Below, one piece after another: positions 43,659 through 53,374 of a DNA stretch of 64,000 nucleotides. Positions within the stretch are counted from its first letter, which is position 1. Each line of letters opens with the position of its first letter. The stretch lies in contig NZ_AOLM01000017.1 in the NCBI RefSeq assembly GCF_000337835.1, positions 1-64,000 on the forward strand, in the 5' to 3' direction. Origin of the DNA: Haloferax sulfurifontis ATCC BAA-897 (GTDB lineage Archaea; Halobacteriota; Halobacteria; Halobacteriales; Haloferacaceae). Position numbers and translations under genes: made by a program. The notes under the pieces were generated by a model. It was given only the letters and a program-made list of their open reading frames with translations, searched no databases and had not been told where the DNA came from.

Positions 43659-44093
43659 ATGAAATTAAACCAACTATTCGCAGACGACGACGCGGTGTCG
43701 CCGGTCATCGGTGTGATTCTGATGGTCGCGATCACCGTCATCCTCGCGGCCGTCATCGGGACGTTCGTGCTGGGCCTGGGTGACCAAGTGAGCGAGACAG
43801 CGCCGCAGGCAACGTTCAGTTTCGATTACGACAGCACATCCGGCTCGGAGTTATTAACGATCACTCACGAGACTGGCGACGCGATTGACCCAGCAAGACT
43901 GGAAGTCGTTAGTCCCACGATTGGCACTGTCAGTTGGTCTAATACTGGATCCGACTCACTAGTGAATGCGGGCGATTCCCAAGAGTTCAGTAGTGGCACT
44001 GCTATCCCGTCCGGCGAAACAGTACGCATTGTCTGGACATCTGAGAGCGGGAGCACCTCTGCAACGCTCCAGAGTTGGACCTACAACGGGTAA
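43659..44093 (+). CDS. pilA: Type IV pilin, PilA family
   Basis: The protein has 144 aa. It has a short charged leader, a prepilin-peptidase site (DDDAVSPVIGV) and the conserved hydrophobic helix ILMVAITVILAAVIGTFVLG that is shared almost identically by haloarchaeal PilA proteins. A Ser/Thr/Gly-rich surface domain follows. Such pilins form adhesion pili in H. volcanii and are processed by PibD. The next gene encodes a second pilin starting immediately at its stop. Base composition is more AT-rich than in the flanking genes. Confidence 0.88.
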   Translation: MKLNQLFADDDAVSPVIGVILMVAITVILAAVIGTFVLGLGDQVSETAPQATFSFDYDSTSGSELLTITHETGDAIDPARLEVVSPTIGTVSWSNTGSDSLVNAGDSQEFSSGTAIPSGETVRIVWTSESGSTSATLQSWTYNG

Positions 44094-44684
44094 ATGAACG
44101 TTAAACACCTCATCCGTGACGAAGACGCTGTATCGCCAGTCATCGGTGTGATTCTGATGGTCGCGATTACCGTCATCCTCGCGGCCGTCATCGGGACGTT
44201 TGTGCTCGGATTGCGGGGGCAGACCGAGTCGGCACCGAACATGGCATTCGATTTCGATGAGGAGAAAGGACAGGTTCGAGCGTTGGATGGTTCCCTACTG
44301 AACAGTCATTTTAACGGGTCTCACCACCCGTCATCTCCAGCCGGGGAACCGTATCATGATAACATCACTGTCGCAGTCGTCGTAGAGTCGGGCGAATCAG
44401 TCGACACCTCGAATATAAATATCACCGTGAACGGCGAACAGGCCTGGGGTGTGATTGACCCCGGTTCTGGGGAGACAGACACGGAGAAACCGTTCACCTC
44501 CGGAGACCTGTCGGCAAGCTCGAAAGCGACGATCTCTCTGTACGGTGATTCCGTCACAGATGGCCAGAACGTCGTTGACAGTCTGGGCAGTGGCACCGAA
44601 CTCCGCGAGGGCGACGTCATCCGCGTCGTCTGGACTTCGGACAGCGGCGAGACGAGTTCCGTCCTCGCAGATTACACCGTCTAA
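44094..44684 (+). CDS. pilA: Type IV pilin, PilA family, second copy
   Basis: The protein has 196 aa. Its leader and helix (DEDAVSPVIGVILMVAITV and onwards to VIGTFVLGL) are identical at the helix to the preceding pilin, while the C-terminal domain is different and has NxS/T sequons (NGS, NITV, NINIT) that could be N-glycosylated. The ATG directly follows the upstream stop (TAAATG), so the pair is one transcript. Local composition is AT-rich. Confidence 0.88.
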   Translation: MNVKHLIRDEDAVSPVIGVILMVAITVILAAVIGTFVLGLRGQTESAPNMAFDFDEEKGQVRALDGSLLNSHFNGSHHPSSPAGEPYHDNITVAVVVESGESVDTSNINITVNGEQAWGVIDPGSGETDTEKPFTSGDLSASSKATISLYGDSVTDGQNVVDSLGSGTELREGDVIRVVWTSDSGETSSVLADYTV

Positions 44685-45024
44685 CATCCGACGCGAAACG
44701 ATTTTTCGTGACAACACAACGACCGCGAGTACCGCCGCAGTTATTTCCACACCGCCGCCACCGACCGCTCGTTGACTAGTTCCAACGTCGGGGACAGCCC
44801 GACGGATGCTCGTGCGACTCCGAATCCGACGGTGGAGACAATAGAAGGGCTGTTCGGTATATAACGGTGGAAAACGAGTCATGAAGGACGAGCGCGTCGT
44901 TGTACGACACCCGCGCGATGCTGGTGTGCTGTCTTTGCCCACCCGACTGCCGACCCGAACGACAGCCGACGACCTCCCCGTCGGCGAAGATACTTATGTG
45001 AGTCCGCCGCCACCTCTGTGACAG
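44685..45024. other. Intergenic region of 340 nt, no convincing gene
   Basis: The region has an AT-rich box TATATAA at 44858-44864 and a later CTTATG near 44993 that is well placed for the helicase at 45025. A 46-codon reading frame (44881-45021) ends 4 nt before the helicase start but has no family resemblance and overlaps the promoter. I see no RNA gene or repeat. Confidence 0.6.
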
Positions 45025-46944
45025 ATGCGCGTGCGTGACCTCCCGCTGTCGGCGGCCCTCGTCTCCCACTACGAGTCGAACGGTATCGAGGAGCTGTACC
45101 CGCCGCAGGCCGCCGCCGTCGAGGCCGGCGTCGCGGCGGGCGGCCGCGTCGTCGCCGCCATTCCGACCGCCAGCGGCAAGACGTTCATCGCGGAACTCGC
45201 CATGCTCACCGCCGACGGGCCGGCGCTGTACATCGTCCCGCTTCGCGCGCTCGCCCGCGAGAAGTACGAGACGTTCGACCAACTCCCCGGCGTGAGCGTC
45301 GGCATCTCCACCGGCGACTTCGACGCCGACGAGGCGGAACTCGGCGACCACGACATCGTCGTCGCCACGAGCGAGAAAGTGGACTCGGCGATTCGAAACG
45401 GCGCGCCGTGGGTCGAACGCCTCGCCTGCGTCGTCGTCGACGAGGTCCACCTCCTCGGCGCGCCGGGGCGCGGGCCGACGCTCGAAGTGACGCTTTCGAC
45501 GCTCCAGCGCCGCGTCCCCGACCTCCAGCTCGTCGCCCTCTCGGCGACTGTCGACAACCCCGAGGCCATCGCCGACTGGCTCGACGCGGAGCTCGTCGAG
45601 AGCACGTGGCGGCCCGTCTCGCTCCGGACCGGCGTCTACGCCGACGAGACCGTCGAGTTCGACGACGATACCGACCTCGACGTGGTCGTCCCCCCGACCG
45701 GCCCGAACGACGACGAGGCAACCGAGGCGACCGTCGCGCTCGTCGAAGACGCGGTCGAGACCGGCGGGCAGTGTCTCGCGTTCGTCCGGTCGCGCCGCGA
45801 GGCCGAGGCGCTGGCCGACCGCCTCGCCGACGAGGAGCTTTCGCCCGCGCCCGCCCTCGGCGACGAACTCGACGAACTCGGCGGCACCGCGACCGGCCGT
45901 CAGCTCTCGGAGTGCGCCCGGACCGGCGTCGGCTTCCACCACGCCGGCCTGCGGAGCGCCCACCGGGTCGCCGTCGAGAACGCCTTTCGGGACCGCCGGC
46001 TCGCGGTCATCTGCGCGACGCCGACGCTCGCCGCCGGGGTGAACGTCCCCGCCCGCCGGGTCGTCATCCGCGACCAGAAGCGCTACACCGGCGACGCGAT
46101 GGAATGGATTCCCGTCCTCGACGTCCACCAGATGTGCGGCCGCGCCGGTCGCCCGCACCTCGACCCGTTCGGCGAGGCGGTCCTCGTCGGCGACGCGGAC
46201 ACGAAAGCCGAGCTGTTCGACCGCTACGTCACCGCCGACGCGGAGGCCGTCGACTCGCAGTTCGCCGACCCCGAGGCGCTCCGAACACACGTTCTGTCGG
46301 TCGTCGCCTCCGGGTTCGCCGACAGCCTCGACGGCGTCGCCGACGTGTTTTCAGCGACCTACTACGCCCACCAGCACCCCGACGTCGACCTCGCGGAACT
46401 CGTCGCCGAGGTGGTCTCGGAGCTCGAAACGATGGAGCTCCTCGACGTGACGGGAGAGACGCTGTCGGCGACGACGCTGGGCGCACAGACCTCCAGACAG
46501 TACGTCTCGCCGACGACCGGTGCGCGCATCGTCTCGGGCATCCGGACCATCGAGGAGATGGCCGACGAACACGTCACCGCCCGGACCGCCCTCGAAGTCG
46601 TCTGCGACACGCCCGATATGCACGACACCTACCTCGGCAACCGAGAGCGGGCGCTGATGTACCAGTACGCCCGGAGCCACGCCGCGGAGTTCACCACCGC
46701 GATGCACGACGCCGACCCCTTCGAGGAGTGGCTGACGGCGGTCAAGACCGCCCGCATCCTCCACGAGTGGACCGAGGGGTCGGACATCGAGGAACTCGTC
46801 GAGCGGTACCGAATCGGACCGGGCGACGTGGAGTCCCGCGTGGAGCGCGCCGAGTGGTTGCTGGGCGCGGCGGACGCCCTCTGTGCCGCCCTCGACGCGG
46901 ACGTGCCCGAGTTCCGCGAGGTCCGGGCGCTGTTGTCGCCCTGA
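45025..46944 (+). CDS. hel308: Hel308-like superfamily 2 DNA helicase
   Basis: The protein has 639 aa. Walker A AIPTASGKT is near residue 47, DEVHLLGAPGRG near 139 (motif II), ALSATVDNP near 173 (motif III) and HQMCGRAGRP near 369 (motif VI). A winged-helix region and ratchet domain follow. Family members unwind forks and lagging-strand DNA. It is shorter than canonical archaeal Hel308 (700-830 aa), and the C-terminal auto-inhibitory helix-loop-helix domain appears reduced or missing. CTTATG about 27 nt upstream fits a leaderless start. Confidence 0.82.
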   Translation: MRVRDLPLSAALVSHYESNGIEELYPPQAAAVEAGVAAGGRVVAAIPTASGKTFIAELAMLTADGPALYIVPLRALAREKYETFDQLPGVSVGISTGDFDADEAELGDHDIVVATSEKVDSAIRNGAPWVERLACVVVDEVHLLGAPGRGPTLEVTLSTLQRRVPDLQLVALSATVDNPEAIADWLDAELVESTWRPVSLRTGVYADETVEFDDDTDLDVVVPPTGPNDDEATEATVALVEDAVETGGQCLAFVRSRREAEALADRLADEELSPAPALGDELDELGGTATGRQLSECARTGVGFHHAGLRSAHRVAVENAFRDRRLAVICATPTLAAGVNVPARRVVIRDQKRYTGDAMEWIPVLDVHQMCGRAGRPHLDPFGEAVLVGDADTKAELFDRYVTADAEAVDSQFADPEALRTHVLSVVASGFADSLDGVADVFSATYYAHQHPDVDLAELVAEVVSELETMELLDVTGETLSATTLGAQTSRQYVSPTTGARIVSGIRTIEEMADEHVTARTALEVVCDTPDMHDTYLGNRERALMYQYARSHAAEFTTAMHDADPFEEWLTAVKTARILHEWTEGSDIEELVERYRIGPGDVESRVERAEWLLGAADALCAALDADVPEFREVRALLSP

Positions 46945-47037
46945 GGCGGGACCGACCCACACGACGTCCCGACTCACCCACTTCGGGCCGAGCCGTGTGT
47001 CTTCGCGTCGAGGAGCCAAAGTCGCTTCGGGATGCCG

Positions 47038-47044
47038 TTTTAAG
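47038..47044 (+). promoter_or_regulatory. TATA element of rbcL
   Basis: TTTTAAG lies 25-31 nt before the ATG at 47069, supporting a leaderless RuBisCO transcript separate from the helicase gene. Confidence 0.55.
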
Positions 47045-47068
47045 CTTCGCGGGAGCGTAGGCGAGGCT

Positions 47069-48313
47069 ATGGGTATCACGTACGAAGACTTCCTCGACCT
47101 CGACTACGAACCGACCGACGAGGACCTCGTCTGCACCTTCCGAATCGACCCCGCGACGGGGATGTCGACGGAGGCGGCGGCGAGTCGCGTGGCCTCGGAG
47201 TCCTCCAACGGGACGTGGGCGGCCCTCCAGACCGGCGCGGACTTCACCGACATGGGCGCGACGACGTTCGACATCGACGGCGACCTGATTCGGGTCGCCT
47301 ACCCCGCCGGGCTGTTCGAACCCGGCAACATGCCGCAGGTGCTGTCGTGTATAGCCGGCAACATCATGGGCATGAAGGCGGTCGACACGATTCGCCTCCT
47401 CGACTGCGAGTGGCCCGAGTCGGTCGTCTCGGCGTACCCCGGCCCGCTGTACGGGTCGTCGGTCCGCGAGGAGATATTCGGCGTCACCGACCGCCCTATC
47501 ACGGCGACAGTCCCCAAGCCGAAAGTCGGTCTCTCGACGGCGGCGCACGCGCAGGTCGGCTACGACGCGTGGGTCGGCGGCGTCGACCTCCTGAAGGACG
47601 ACGAGAACCTGACCGACCAGTCGTTCAACCCCTTCTCCGACCGTCTGACCGAGTCACTGTCGCTCCGCGACGACGCCGAAGACGAGACGGGCGAGACGAA
47701 GTCCTACCTCATCAACGTCACCGCCGACACCCAGACGATGCTCGACCGGGTGGACGAGGTGGCCGCGCAGGGCGGCGAGTACGTCATGGTGGACATCATC
47801 ACCGCGGGCTGGGCGGGGCTCCAGACCGTCCGCGAGCGCACCGAGAAACACGGCCTCGCCATCCACGCCCACCGCGCGATGCACGCCGCCTTCGACCGGC
47901 TTCCGGCCCACGGCGTCTCGATGCGGGTGCTCGCGCAGGTGGCTCGCCTCTGCGGGGTCGACCAGCTCCACACCGGCACCGCCGGCCTCGGCAAGCTCGC
48001 AAACGAGGACACCGTCGGCATCAACGACTGGCTCGCGGGCGACCTCTACGGGACGACCGACGTGCTCCCGGTCGCCTCGGGCGGGCTCCACCCCGGCTTG
48101 CTCCCCGACCTGCTCGACGCCACGGGGACGAACGTCTGCGTCCAACTCGGAGGCGGCATCCACGGCCACCCCGACGGCACCCGCGCGGGAGCGGTGGCGC
48201 TCCGGTCGGCCATCGACGCCTACGCCGAGGGGCGGTCTATCACCGAGGCCGCCGAGGAGACGCCCGAACTCGCGGTCGCCCTCGATAAGTGGGGAACGGA
48301 GACGCCGCGGTAG
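47069..48313 (+). CDS. rbcL: Ribulose-1,5-bisphosphate carboxylase, form III
   Basis: The protein has 414 aa. The catalytic residues are present: K150 in PKPKVGL, the carbamylated lysine K176 in GGVDLLKDDENL with the adjacent Asp-Glu metal ligands, and the histidine at about 267 in IHAHRAMHAAF. The length and loop patterns match archaeal form III rather than plant or type IV. It converts ribulose-1,5-bisphosphate and CO2 into two 3-phosphoglycerate. In archaea its substrate comes from AMP through AMP phosphorylase and ribose-1,5-bisphosphate isomerase, both encoded 6-9 kb downstream. Confidence 0.95.
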   Translation: MGITYEDFLDLDYEPTDEDLVCTFRIDPATGMSTEAAASRVASESSNGTWAALQTGADFTDMGATTFDIDGDLIRVAYPAGLFEPGNMPQVLSCIAGNIMGMKAVDTIRLLDCEWPESVVSAYPGPLYGSSVREEIFGVTDRPITATVPKPKVGLSTAAHAQVGYDAWVGGVDLLKDDENLTDQSFNPFSDRLTESLSLRDDAEDETGETKSYLINVTADTQTMLDRVDEVAAQGGEYVMVDIITAGWAGLQTVRERTEKHGLAIHAHRAMHAAFDRLPAHGVSMRVLAQVARLCGVDQLHTGTAGLGKLANEDTVGINDWLAGDLYGTTDVLPVASGGLHPGLLPDLLDATGTNVCVQLGGGIHGHPDGTRAGAVALRSAIDAYAEGRSITEAAEETPELAVALDKWGTETPR

Positions 48314-48594
48314 GCCGCGGTAGGTCGACTCGGGCTCATCCGCCTTCGCAAGTGTTGCTATTTCGTGACAATGGTTCGAAACTCGTTGAATGATTACTGC
48401 AATACCGAGTGAGAGATTGGCCCGCTATTCTGTGGGTTTCGAAGCGGGTTCGTCGTTTGAATATCGATGATAATAATTGGCGAGTGAGTTTTATACGATT
48501 GTTTTCGCAGAGCTACAGTCAGAGTAATTCGGCCACTACCGGCTGTTCGGCGCACATTGGGGGACGCCGGGGATTCGCCGATATCACCCACATC

Positions 48595-51540
48595 ATGAAG
48601 ATACGAACGAAACTTATCGCGCTCTGTCTCGCCATCTCGCTGATTCCCGTGTCAGTCGTCGGCGTTGCGGGCGTCCAAGGAATGGATAGTATTGGAAATT
48701 ATGCACAAGGACAGAGCGAGGCGACGCTCGAATCACAGATCACCGGCGACCTGAACCACACCGTCGCCGCCCGGCAAGAGGAGATACAGAACCTCCTCGA
48801 CGCCCGTCGAATCGACGCCCTCGCGCTGGCGGACTCGGCACCCGTGCAGAACTACGAGGCCGCCCGGGACGGGGAGATGGAACTCGTCCAAGAACAGAGC
48901 CAAGCGCAGTTGGGCTACATGGCGCTCCAGATGCGCGCCACCGTCGAGACCACGAAGCAGTCCGTCCTCGCGAACCAGTACGGCGGACAGGACTGGGCGG
49001 ACCTCTCCCCGGCGCAACAACAGCAGGTGAAAGACCGAGTCGAGGCGCGAATCGCCGGGACAGCAGGAAGCGGCGTTCAACAGAGCGGGACGCTCTCCGA
49101 CGCGTTCTACCCCGGTTACGTCGGCTCGACCGGGTACGCGTTCATCCTGAACGGGGACCTCGACTTCGTCGTCCACCACGGCCTCGACGACGGGGTCAAC
49201 ACCGTCGAAGACACCGGGATAACGGCGTTCAATCAGGTGCCCGCCGAAATCGAGTCGAACGCCGCCGTCCGCGACGGCGAGGACTGGGGCATCGTCGAGT
49301 ACGAGTGGGAAGACACCACTCAGGAGGGCAACCCCGTCGAGGAGAAGTTCGTCGCGTACACCTACCACGAGGACTTCGACTGGGTGCTCGCGCCGAGCGT
49401 CTACTACTACGAACTGCAGACGGCCGCCGTCGCCGACGCCCGCGGCCAGATTAACGACTCGTTCCGGAGCTACCTCGAAACCCGCGCCGTGACCATCGAC
49501 GGCGAGGAGCACCCCGCCTACGACGAGGTGCTGTTCACCGACGAGAACGGACAGGGCATCGTCCAAGCGACCCGCACCGACGACGGCATCGCCACCGAGT
49601 CGGTGGCCGACACCTCGTTCGCGGACGAGGCGTGGTTCGAGTCCGCGACCGAACTTCAGGACGGCGAAATCCAGGTCAGCGAGGTCACGAACGTCGGCGG
49701 CGACGCCGCCGTCTACGTCACCGCGCCGGTGTACCGCGGGGGAGAACTCGCGGGCACCATCACGCTCCAGTTCAACTTCGAACTGCTCAACACGCTCATC
49801 GACGACATCCAGGTGGGTGAGACCGGCCACCTGAGCATCGTGAGCGAACGCGGGACGCTGTTGACCGACTCGCGGGAGTCGCTCGGCTCCGTCGAGTCCG
49901 AAATCGCGAGGAACGTGACCGCGATTGTCGGCCAGAGCGGACTGACAACTCACGAGACGACCGGCGACGACGACGAGTCGGCTCGCTACTTCGTCGGCTA
50001 CGCGCCGCTCCACTTCGGCAACGGGCAGTACGAACTCGTCGCGACCGTCCCCGAGTCCGACGTGACGGCCCCGGTCGAACAGCTCGGGCAGGCGATGAAC
50101 GACCGGGCGGACACCGCCCGGAACGTCATGCTCCTGTTAATCGTCGGCATCATCGCGGTCGTCATCGGCGTCGGCTACGTGGCCGCTCGGTACTTCTCGG
50201 AGCCGATAGAGGCGCTTCGGGACCGCGCGCAGTCGCTCGCCCGCGGTCGGTTCGACGACGACGAGGACATCGACGCCAACGACGACGAACTCGGCGAACT
50301 CGTCGAGGCGTTCGACGACATGCAGGAGAACCTCCAACGGCAGGTCTCTGCGCTTCGAACCGCCGGGACGGAACTCGGCGACGGCAACCTCGACCAGAAC
50401 CTCCGGACCGACCTCCCCGGCGAGTTCGGCGCCATCATGTCCGACCTCGACACCGGGATTCAGAAGCTCCAAGACGGCTTCGTCGAGGTGCAGTCCGTCG
50501 CCGACGAGTTCGCGGCGGTGAGCAACGAGACGGTGTCGAGCGCGAAGGAAATCGAGTCCGCGAGCCAGGAGACCGCGCGGTCGGTCGAGGAAATCGCCCA
50601 CGGCGCGGAACAGCAGACCGAGCGGCTCCAGACGGTCGCAAACGAGATGAACGACCTCTCGGCGACCATCGAGGAGGTCGCCGCCTCCGCCGACGGCGTC
50701 GTCCAGTCGGCGAACCAGGCCGTGTCGCTCGCCGACGAGGGGCGCGAGCACGCCGCGGAGGCGACAGACGAGATATCGACCATCGAGACCGAGGCCGACG
50801 AGGCGGTCGAGCGGGTCGAAGCCCTCGGCGAGCAGGTGGGCGAAATCAACGAAATCGTCCAGCTCATCAACGACATCGCGGAGCAGACGGACCTGCTCGC
50901 GCTCAATGCCTCCATCGAGGCCGCCCGCGCGGGCGAGGCCGGCGAGGGCTTCGCCGTCGTCGCCAACGAAATCAAGGCGCTCGCCAAGGAGGCCAGTCAG
51001 GCAACCGACGAGGTGGAAGCCCAAATCGACGAGGTGCGCGACCGCGCCGACGACACGGTCGACGACATGCAGTCCATGCAGGAGAGCGTCGAGAGCGGCT
51101 CCGAGACCATCGGCGACGCCATCGAGATGTTCGACCACATCTCCGGGGCGATTCGGGAGGCCGAACACGGCGTCGAGGAGATTTCGCAGGCGACCGAGAA
51201 TCAGGCCGTCTCGACCGAGGAGGTCGTCTCGATGGTCGACGACGTGTCGAGCGTGAGCGAGGAGACCACCTCGGAGACGGCGACGGTCTCCGCGGCGACC
51301 GAAGAGCAGACCGCCGCCATAAACGAGGTCACGCGGAACATCCGGCAGGTGTCGGAGTCCGCCCAGTCGCTCAACGACCTCGTCGGCCGGTTCGACGTCG
51401 GAAACGGCGGCGGAAGCGACCGCGGCGGCGACGCTCCCGCGGCGGCCGGCACGACCCCCGACGGGTCGCCGCCGGCGGGGTCGCAGGCCGTCGCCGACGG
51501 CTCGGGTGAGGGAAGCTCCGTCCCGTCGGCGGACGACTGA
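48595..51540 (+). CDS. Methyl-accepting chemotaxis transducer (Cache, HAMP, MCP)
   Basis: The protein has 981 aa. Two membrane helices at about residues 7-29 and 509-533 flank an extracellular dCache-type sensing region of about 480 residues. A HAMP linker follows, then a long coiled-coil cytoplasmic domain with the signalling tip EINEIVQLINDIAEQTDLLALNASIEAARAG near 750-785. It presents environmental signals to the CheA kinase. The ATG at 48595 is chosen because the preceding segment is not conserved and the helix must begin near it. It sits downstream of rbcL on the same strand with a 281-nt gap. Confidence 0.9.
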   Translation: MKIRTKLIALCLAISLIPVSVVGVAGVQGMDSIGNYAQGQSEATLESQITGDLNHTVAARQEEIQNLLDARRIDALALADSAPVQNYEAARDGEMELVQEQSQAQLGYMALQMRATVETTKQSVLANQYGGQDWADLSPAQQQQVKDRVEARIAGTAGSGVQQSGTLSDAFYPGYVGSTGYAFILNGDLDFVVHHGLDDGVNTVEDTGITAFNQVPAEIESNAAVRDGEDWGIVEYEWEDTTQEGNPVEEKFVAYTYHEDFDWVLAPSVYYYELQTAAVADARGQINDSFRSYLETRAVTIDGEEHPAYDEVLFTDENGQGIVQATRTDDGIATESVADTSFADEAWFESATELQDGEIQVSEVTNVGGDAAVYVTAPVYRGGELAGTITLQFNFELLNTLIDDIQVGETGHLSIVSERGTLLTDSRESLGSVESEIARNVTAIVGQSGLTTHETTGDDDESARYFVGYAPLHFGNGQYELVATVPESDVTAPVEQLGQAMNDRADTARNVMLLLIVGIIAVVIGVGYVAARYFSEPIEALRDRAQSLARGRFDDDEDIDANDDELGELVEAFDDMQENLQRQVSALRTAGTELGDGNLDQNLRTDLPGEFGAIMSDLDTGIQKLQDGFVEVQSVADEFAAVSNETVSSAKEIESASQETARSVEEIAHGAEQQTERLQTVANEMNDLSATIEEVAASADGVVQSANQAVSLADEGREHAAEATDEISTIETEADEAVERVEALGEQVGEINEIVQLINDIAEQTDLLALNASIEAARAGEAGEGFAVVANEIKALAKEASQATDEVEAQIDEVRDRADDTVDDMQSMQESVESGSETIGDAIEMFDHISGAIREAEHGVEEISQATENQAVSTEEVVSMVDDVSSVSEETTSETATVSAATEEQTAAINEVTRNIRQVSESAQSLNDLVGRFDVGNGGGSDRGGDAPAAAGTTPDGSPPAGSQAVADGSGEGSSVPSADD

Positions 51541-51579
51541 GTCGGAAACGACGCCCGGTCCCGGTCGTCTCGCCGACGA

Positions 51580-53277
51580 CTACCGGTCTACTTCTCCCAT
51601 TATCGTGTCGAGGCTCCCGAGCGCCGCGATGAGGTCCGGGATGTACTCGCCTTCGGCCATCTCGGGGAGCGCCTGCAGGTTCGAAAACGAGGGGCCGCGA
51701 ATCTTGAACCGCGCCGGGGTGTCGGTGCCGTCGGCGCGGATGTAGATACCCAACTCCCCTTTCGCGGCCTCGACGGCGCGGTACACCTCGGTGTCGTCGT
51801 CCGGTTTGATGGTTCGCGGGACGTTCGACTGGACGGTCCGTTCGTCCTCGGGCCAGCCTTCGAGCAGGTCGACGCACTGGGCGACGATGTTGGCCGACTC
51901 CTCGACCTCGCGGAGGCGGACGAGCAGGCGCGCGAAGTTGTCGCAGTCCTCTTCGACGGCGACCGCCCAGTCGAGTTCGTCGTAGTAGCCGTAGGGGTCG
52001 TCGCGGCGGAGGTCGTAGTCGATGCCGGAGCCGCGGGCGACCGGTCCCGTCACGCCGTAGTCCTTCGCCACCTCGGGCGGGAGGATACCGGTGTCGACCG
52101 TGCGGGCCTGCAGAATCTCGTTCGCCGTCAGGAGGTCGCGGTACTCCCGCAGTTTCTCGGGGAGGTCGTCGACGAAGCGCCGAATCTTCTCGAAGAACGC
52201 CTCGCGGGGGTCGGGGAGGTCCCAGACGACCCCGCCGAGCCGGAAGTAGTTGAACATCAGCCGCTGGCCCGTGAGGTCTTCGAGGATGTTCTGGACGAGT
52301 TCGCGGTCCCGGAGCGCGTACTGAAACGTCGCCGTGAAGTCGCCGATGACGTCGAGGGCGTACGCGCCGACCGCGAGCATATGCGAGAGGATGCGGCTCA
52401 GTTCGGCCGCCAGTGTCCGGAGCACCTGCGCGTACTCGGGCACGTCGATGTCCGCCAGCGCCTCGGCGGTGCGGGCGTAGGCCCACTCGTTGAGGAGGCC
52501 GCCGCCGCCCCAGTCCCAGCGGTCGGGGTACGGCATAATCTGGTGTCGGTAGGTCCCCCGCTGGCACATCTGCTCCTCACAGCGGTGGATGTAGCCGATG
52601 TCGGGCTCGACGTCGGCGACCTACTCGCCGTCCAGTGCGACCTGCAGGTGCATCACGCCGTGGGTCGCCGGGTGGTGCGGCCCGATGTTGAGGAGCATCG
52701 TGTTCGTGTCGGCGCGGCCGTCTTCGGCGAGCGGGTTCGCGTTCTCGTCGTACCGGACGACTTGGGGCCGCGTCTGGTCGTAGTCCAGCCCGAGCGGGTG
52801 ACCCTGCCACGTCTCCGGCAGGAGGATGCGGCGCAGGTCCGGGTGGTCCTCGTACCCGACGCCGACGAGGTCGTACGCCTCCCGCTCGTGCCACTCGGCC
52901 GTCCGAAACACCGGCGCGGCAGACTCGCTCACCGGGTCCGAGCGGGGCGTCGGGACGACGACGCTCGCCTCTCGGGTCGGGTCGTCGTACGACTTCAGGT
53001 GATAGACGGACTCGTAGCGGTCCTCGTACTCCTGTGCGGTCACACACGAGAGGTGGTCGAGGCCGAGACCGTCGCGGAGGGCCGAAAGCGACGACTGCAC
53101 CGCGTCGGGGCGAATCTGCACCGCGGGCGCGTGGACGTGCTCCTCGGTGGCGAGGGCGGCGTCCCCCAGCGCCCGCCGGAGCGCGTCGGCGTCGAGGGGA
53201 CCGGCGTCGTCGGCGGCGCGCGCGGCGGGGTCGTCGTCGTCGGACTCGGGGGTCTGTCGCGGGCGTTCGAGTGACAT
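51580..53277 (-). pseudogene. Second NuoCD paralogue interrupted by one in-frame TAG
   Basis: A complete NuoCD-like coding sequence runs from ATG 53277 to a stop at 51580 in a single frame, 565 aa if read through. Codon 219 is TAG (52621-52623). Before it stand the NuoC domain and the HPATHG loop; after it VADVEPDIGYIHRCEEQMCQRG continues the NuoD domain exactly where the operon copy reads VVDLDADIGYLHRCEEQMCQQG. The operon gene has CAG (Gln) at the corresponding codon, so one base change explains the stop. The ends match closely (IRGPSFSNLQALPEMAEGEYIPD against IRSPCFSNLQTLPEMSEGEYIPD). No other lesion is visible. It may be a recent pseudogene, a sequencing error, or be read through. Confidence 0.82.
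52621..52623 (-). other. In-frame TAG in the second nuoCD copy
   Basis: The codon reads TAG on the minus strand (plus CTA) and lies between GGC GAG and GTC GCC. The aligned codon in the operon copy encodes glutamine. Confidence 0.9.
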
Positions 53278-53342
53278 GGCGGCTGACGCCCGTTCGTTCG
53301 TCCGGCCGTCGGTTCGGCGTTCTGCCTCACGAGTGCGGTCAG

Positions 53343-53349
53343 TTTTTAT
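53343..53349 (+). promoter_or_regulatory. TATA element of the Bat-type regulator
   Basis: TTTTTAT lies 26-32 nt before the ATG at 53375, consistent with a leaderless transcript. Confidence 0.55.
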
Positions 53350-53374
53350 GTCGCGGTCGAATCAACCCGCTGGC

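Noticed and set aside
44881-45021. 46-codon ORF just upstream of the Hel308-like gene
   Set aside because: No recognisable sequence feature; it overlaps the helicase promoter, and the TATATAA box is only 17-23 nt from its ATG, too close for a leaderless start.
52621-52623. TAG in nuoCD2 as a pyrrolysine codon
   Set aside because: Pyrrolysine is known mainly from methylamine-using methanogens and some bacteria; the aligned residue in the operon copy is Gln and there is no pyl gene in the window. Mutation or sequencing error is simpler.
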